Source: F23-B02 sp963590435 (GTDB lineage Bacteria > Bacillota > Clostridia > Oscillospirales > Oscillospiraceae). From it: DNA of 6,365 bases. Shown piece after piece: positions 4,602-6,365 of this stretch (position 1 is the first letter of the stretch; each line of letters starts with the position of its first letter). The position numbers were made by a program, and so were the translations under genes. Location of the stretch: assembly GCA_963590435.1 (NCBI GenBank), contig CAVAPG010000093.1, positions 1 through 6,365 on the forward strand. The letters are read 5' to 3'. The notes under the pieces were generated by a model. It saw only the letters and a program-made list of their open reading frames with translations. It searched no databases and was not told the origin of the DNA.

Positions 4602-6137
4602 ATGAGAGGAATGGACACCGGCAAAACGCGAATACGCCATGAGGTTTTCACGGAGATTGCGCGTATGGCATACGAGGGCAGCGGAGATTATGCCCACAGG
4701 CTTGAGGAGCTGCCGTATAAAATATGCCCGGGCGATCCGGATGAGATAGGCCCTCACCGCCATAATATATTAATAGAGCGCGCCATAGTCGGCGAAAGAC
4801 TGCGTCTTGCAATGGGACTGCCGATGCGCAAGCTCGGCGAGCATAATAACATATCCGACCAGGTCAACGAGAGCGTGGTTGCCGAGAAGTATTACGAGCC
4901 GCCGCTTATAAACGTGATTAAATTCGCCTGCAACCGCTGCCCGGATAATATCGTGAAGGTGACCGACGGCTGCCAGGGCTGCCTTGAGCATCCGTGCATG
5001 GAGATATGCCCCAAGAAGGCCATCAGCAAGGTCAACGGACATGCCCATATCGACACGGAAAAGTGCATCCGCTGCGGCAGATGCATAGATGCCTGCTCCT
5101 TCAGGGCGATTATACGCCAGGAGCGCCCGTGCAAAACGGCATGCGGCGTTGCCGCAATAGGCAAGGATGATCTCGGCCGCGCACAGATAGATTATTCCAA
5201 GTGCACTTCCTGCGGTCAGTGCCTTGTAAACTGCCCCTTCGGCGCGATAAGCGACAAAAGCCAGATTTTCCAGACCATCATGGCAATAAAGAGCGAAGTG
5301 CCGGTCTATGTCGTACTCGCGCCGGCATTTGTCGGTCAGTTCGGACCGGATGCCACGCCCGAAAAAATGCGCCCTGCCTTCAAGCGTCTGGGCTTTGAGG
5401 ATGTCTATGAGGCGGCAATCGGCGCGGATCTGTGCGTAATCGAGGAGGCCTCGGACTTCCTGGAAGAGGTTCCGGCAAAGCATAATTTCATGGTCACGTC
5501 CTGCTGCCCGGCGTGGAGCGATATGGTCAAGAAAATGTTCCCCGAGATGGCGCAGAATATATCCGTTGCCATGACGCCGATGGTGCTTACCGCACGCTTT
5601 GTGAAGAAAACCCACCCCGGCTGCAAGGTCGTTTTCGTCGGCCCCTGCGATGCAAAGAAGCTGGAGGCCAGCCGCCGCACGGTGCGCAGTGATGTCGACT
5701 TTGTTCTGACATTTGAAGAGGTGCTCGGCATGTTTGCCGCCAAGGGCATCGATAAGGAGTGCATCCCTGCCGAGGAGGCACAGCCGCTTGCGCAGGCAGG
5801 CTCCGATGCACGCAGATTCGCCGTATCCGGCGGAGTCGCCGAGGCGGTTGTCAACGCCATTCATTCCATGGACCCGACGCGCGAGGTCAAGATAGCCAAG
5901 GCCGCCGGCCTGCATGAGTGCCGCAAGCTGCTGCTGATGGCGCGCGCAGGCAAATATGACGGATATCTGCTCGAGGGCATGGCATGTCCCGGAGGCTGTG
6001 TTGCCGGTGCCGGAACTCTGCGCCCGATAGATAAATCAACGCGCGAGGTTTCAAAGTTTGCCGACTGCGCCGACTACAGCTGCGCATACGACACCAAATA
6101 TAAGGAATACCTCCCGCTCATCGAGGAAAAGGGCTGA
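4602..6137 (+). CDS. [FeFe] hydrogenase, group B-type, monomeric with accessory Fe-S domain
   Basis: This 511-residue, probably cytoplasmic enzyme interconverts H2 with protons and electrons at an H-cluster, most likely using ferredoxin. The N-terminal domain (about 1-105) has the RHEVFTEIARMAYE and ERAIVGERLRLAMGL segments typical of group B1/B3 proteins. The accessory Fe-S region has C110-x2-C113; C124-x2-C127-x4-C132-x3-C136; and two ferredoxin-type motifs, C155/158/161/165 and C201/204/207/211, separated by an insertion with C177 and C181. The H-cluster domain has L1 TSCCPAW (299-305), where C302 is the ligand and C301 the proton-relay equivalent. L2 is GPCDAKKLE (C349, K352, E355) and L3 is EGMACPGGC (C462, C466). 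Gly at 347, where group A enzymes have Met (MPC), and Ala in TSCCPAW support group B, related to Clostridium pasteurianum hydrogenase III. GGAGGA (4590-4595) lies 6 bases before the ATG. It has its own promoter and terminator. No hydE/F/G maturases or diaphorase subunits lie nearby. Whether it evolves or oxidises H2 cannot be read from sequence. Confidence 0.95.
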   Translation: MRGMDTGKTRIRHEVFTEIARMAYEGSGDYAHRLEELPYKICPGDPDEIGPHRHNILIERAIVGERLRLAMGLPMRKLGEHNNISDQVNESVVAEKYYEPPLINVIKFACNRCPDNIVKVTDGCQGCLEHPCMEICPKKAISKVNGHAHIDTEKCIRCGRCIDACSFRAIIRQERPCKTACGVAAIGKDDLGRAQIDYSKCTSCGQCLVNCPFGAISDKSQIFQTIMAIKSEVPVYVVLAPAFVGQFGPDATPEKMRPAFKRLGFEDVYEAAIGADLCVIEEASDFLEEVPAKHNFMVTSCCPAWSDMVKKMFPEMAQNISVAMTPMVLTARFVKKTHPGCKVVFVGPCDAKKLEASRRTVRSDVDFVLTFEEVLGMFAAKGIDKECIPAEEAQPLAQAGSDARRFAVSGGVAEAVVNAIHSMDPTREVKIAKAAGLHECRKLLLMARAGKYDGYLLEGMACPGGCVAGAGTLRPIDKSTREVSKFADCADYSCAYDTKYKEYLPLIEEKG

Positions 6138-6164
6138 AGATAACAGGATAAATTAAAAAGATTT

Positions 6165-6200
6165 AGCAGGTGCGAAGAATATCTCCGCACCTGCTTTTTT
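6165..6200 (+). terminator. Intrinsic terminator of the hydrogenase gene
   Basis: AGCAGGTGCG (6165-6174) pairs perfectly with CGCACCTGCT (6186-6195), with an inner AGA/TCT extension after one mismatch, followed by TTTTTT (6195-6200). It lies 27 bases after the stop and closes a single-gene transcript. Confidence 0.92.
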
Positions 6201-6241
6201 GACAAATGTATCACGATTATGTAAACATTTTTTGAAATTCC

Positions 6242-6270
6242 TTGATTGACAGACTCTCTTGTTCTATAAT
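6242..6270 (+). promoter_or_regulatory. Promoter of the gene starting at 6321
   Basis: A perfect TATAAT (6265-6270) has TTGATT (6242-6247, 4 of 6 matches) exactly 17 bases upstream. The better-looking TTGACA at 6246-6251 leaves only 13 bases and is unlikely to be used with it. The transcript would begin near 6277, some 44 bases before the ATG. Confidence 0.65.
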
Positions 6271-6320
6271 TGGGAAGCTGCGGATTTTTCCTGGTCGCGG
6301 CAGTAACACGGGAGGGTTCC

Positions 6321-6365
6321 ATGAAGAAAAGAATATTAAGCCTGATAACGGCAGTGGCGCTGATA
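6321..6365 (+). CDS. Start of a probable secreted protein or lipoprotein (5' end only)
   Basis: Only 15 codons are in the window: MKKRILSLITAVALI. A Lys/Lys/Arg n-region followed by a hydrophobic stretch is the start of a signal peptide or N-terminal membrane anchor. GGAGGG at 6311-6316 lies 4 bases before the ATG, and a promoter lies at 6242-6270. Neither the function nor whether a lipobox follows can be said. It is separated from the hydrogenase by a terminator, so it need not share its function. Confidence 0.8.
   Translation, partial: MKKRILSLITAVALI

Noticed and set aside
4770..5915. Long minus-strand open frame (381 codons) opposite the hydrogenase
   Set aside because: It lies fully antisense to a gene with complete catalytic motifs and shows no recognisable domain. 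GC-rich third positions explain the open frame.
1..6365. CRISPR array, insertion sequence, tRNA or rRNA
   Set aside because: I saw no regularly spaced direct repeats, transposase motifs, long terminal inverted repeats, tRNA cloverleaf or rRNA sequence on either strand.

Overview
The window looks like ordinary chromosomal DNA from an anaerobic, probably gut-dwelling Clostridia member (Oscillospirales/Ruminococcaceae-like). The assignment rests on a solitary group B-type [FeFe] hydrogenase, strong Shine-Dalgarno sites, consensus sigma-A promoters in AT-rich gaps, and intrinsic terminators after most genes. There are no rRNA, tRNA, CRISPR or transposon signatures. All convincing genes lie on the + strand.

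Layout. Positions 3-1004 hold two tandem, divergent paralogous genes for small four-helix membrane proteins, closed by a terminator at 1047-1079. A 434-base AT-rich gap follows, with two candidate promoters and an unusual series of short dyads. Next is a 577-residue membrane protein (1439-3172). It has a large predicted extracellular region built from two blocks of xxxLxxG heptads, three C-terminal membrane helices and an alanine-rich cytoplasmic tail. Its 3' flank (3200-3310) folds on paper into a three-way junction followed by a 10-bp terminator and is the best candidate here for an undescribed structured RNA. A fresh promoter at 3314-3342 drives a 333-residue, roughly eight-helix membrane protein with a Pro/Glu-rich tail (3380-4381), ended by a 12-bp terminator hairpin.

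Positions 4472-6200 form a self-contained unit: consensus promoter, two dyads as possible operators, the hydrogenase gene (4602-6137) and its own terminator. The hydrogenase has all H-cluster cysteines and several accessory Fe-S motifs, but no maturation or partner genes lie beside it. The window ends in the first 15 codons of a probable secreted protein or lipoprotein (6321 onward) with its own promoter.

Apart from the paralogue pair, each gene appears to be its own transcription unit, so the window does not show a multi-gene pathway. The only confidently known biochemistry is H2/proton redox chemistry by the hydrogenase. The four other complete genes are membrane proteins of unknown function. 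Assignments come from reading sequence and motifs; no database search was possible.
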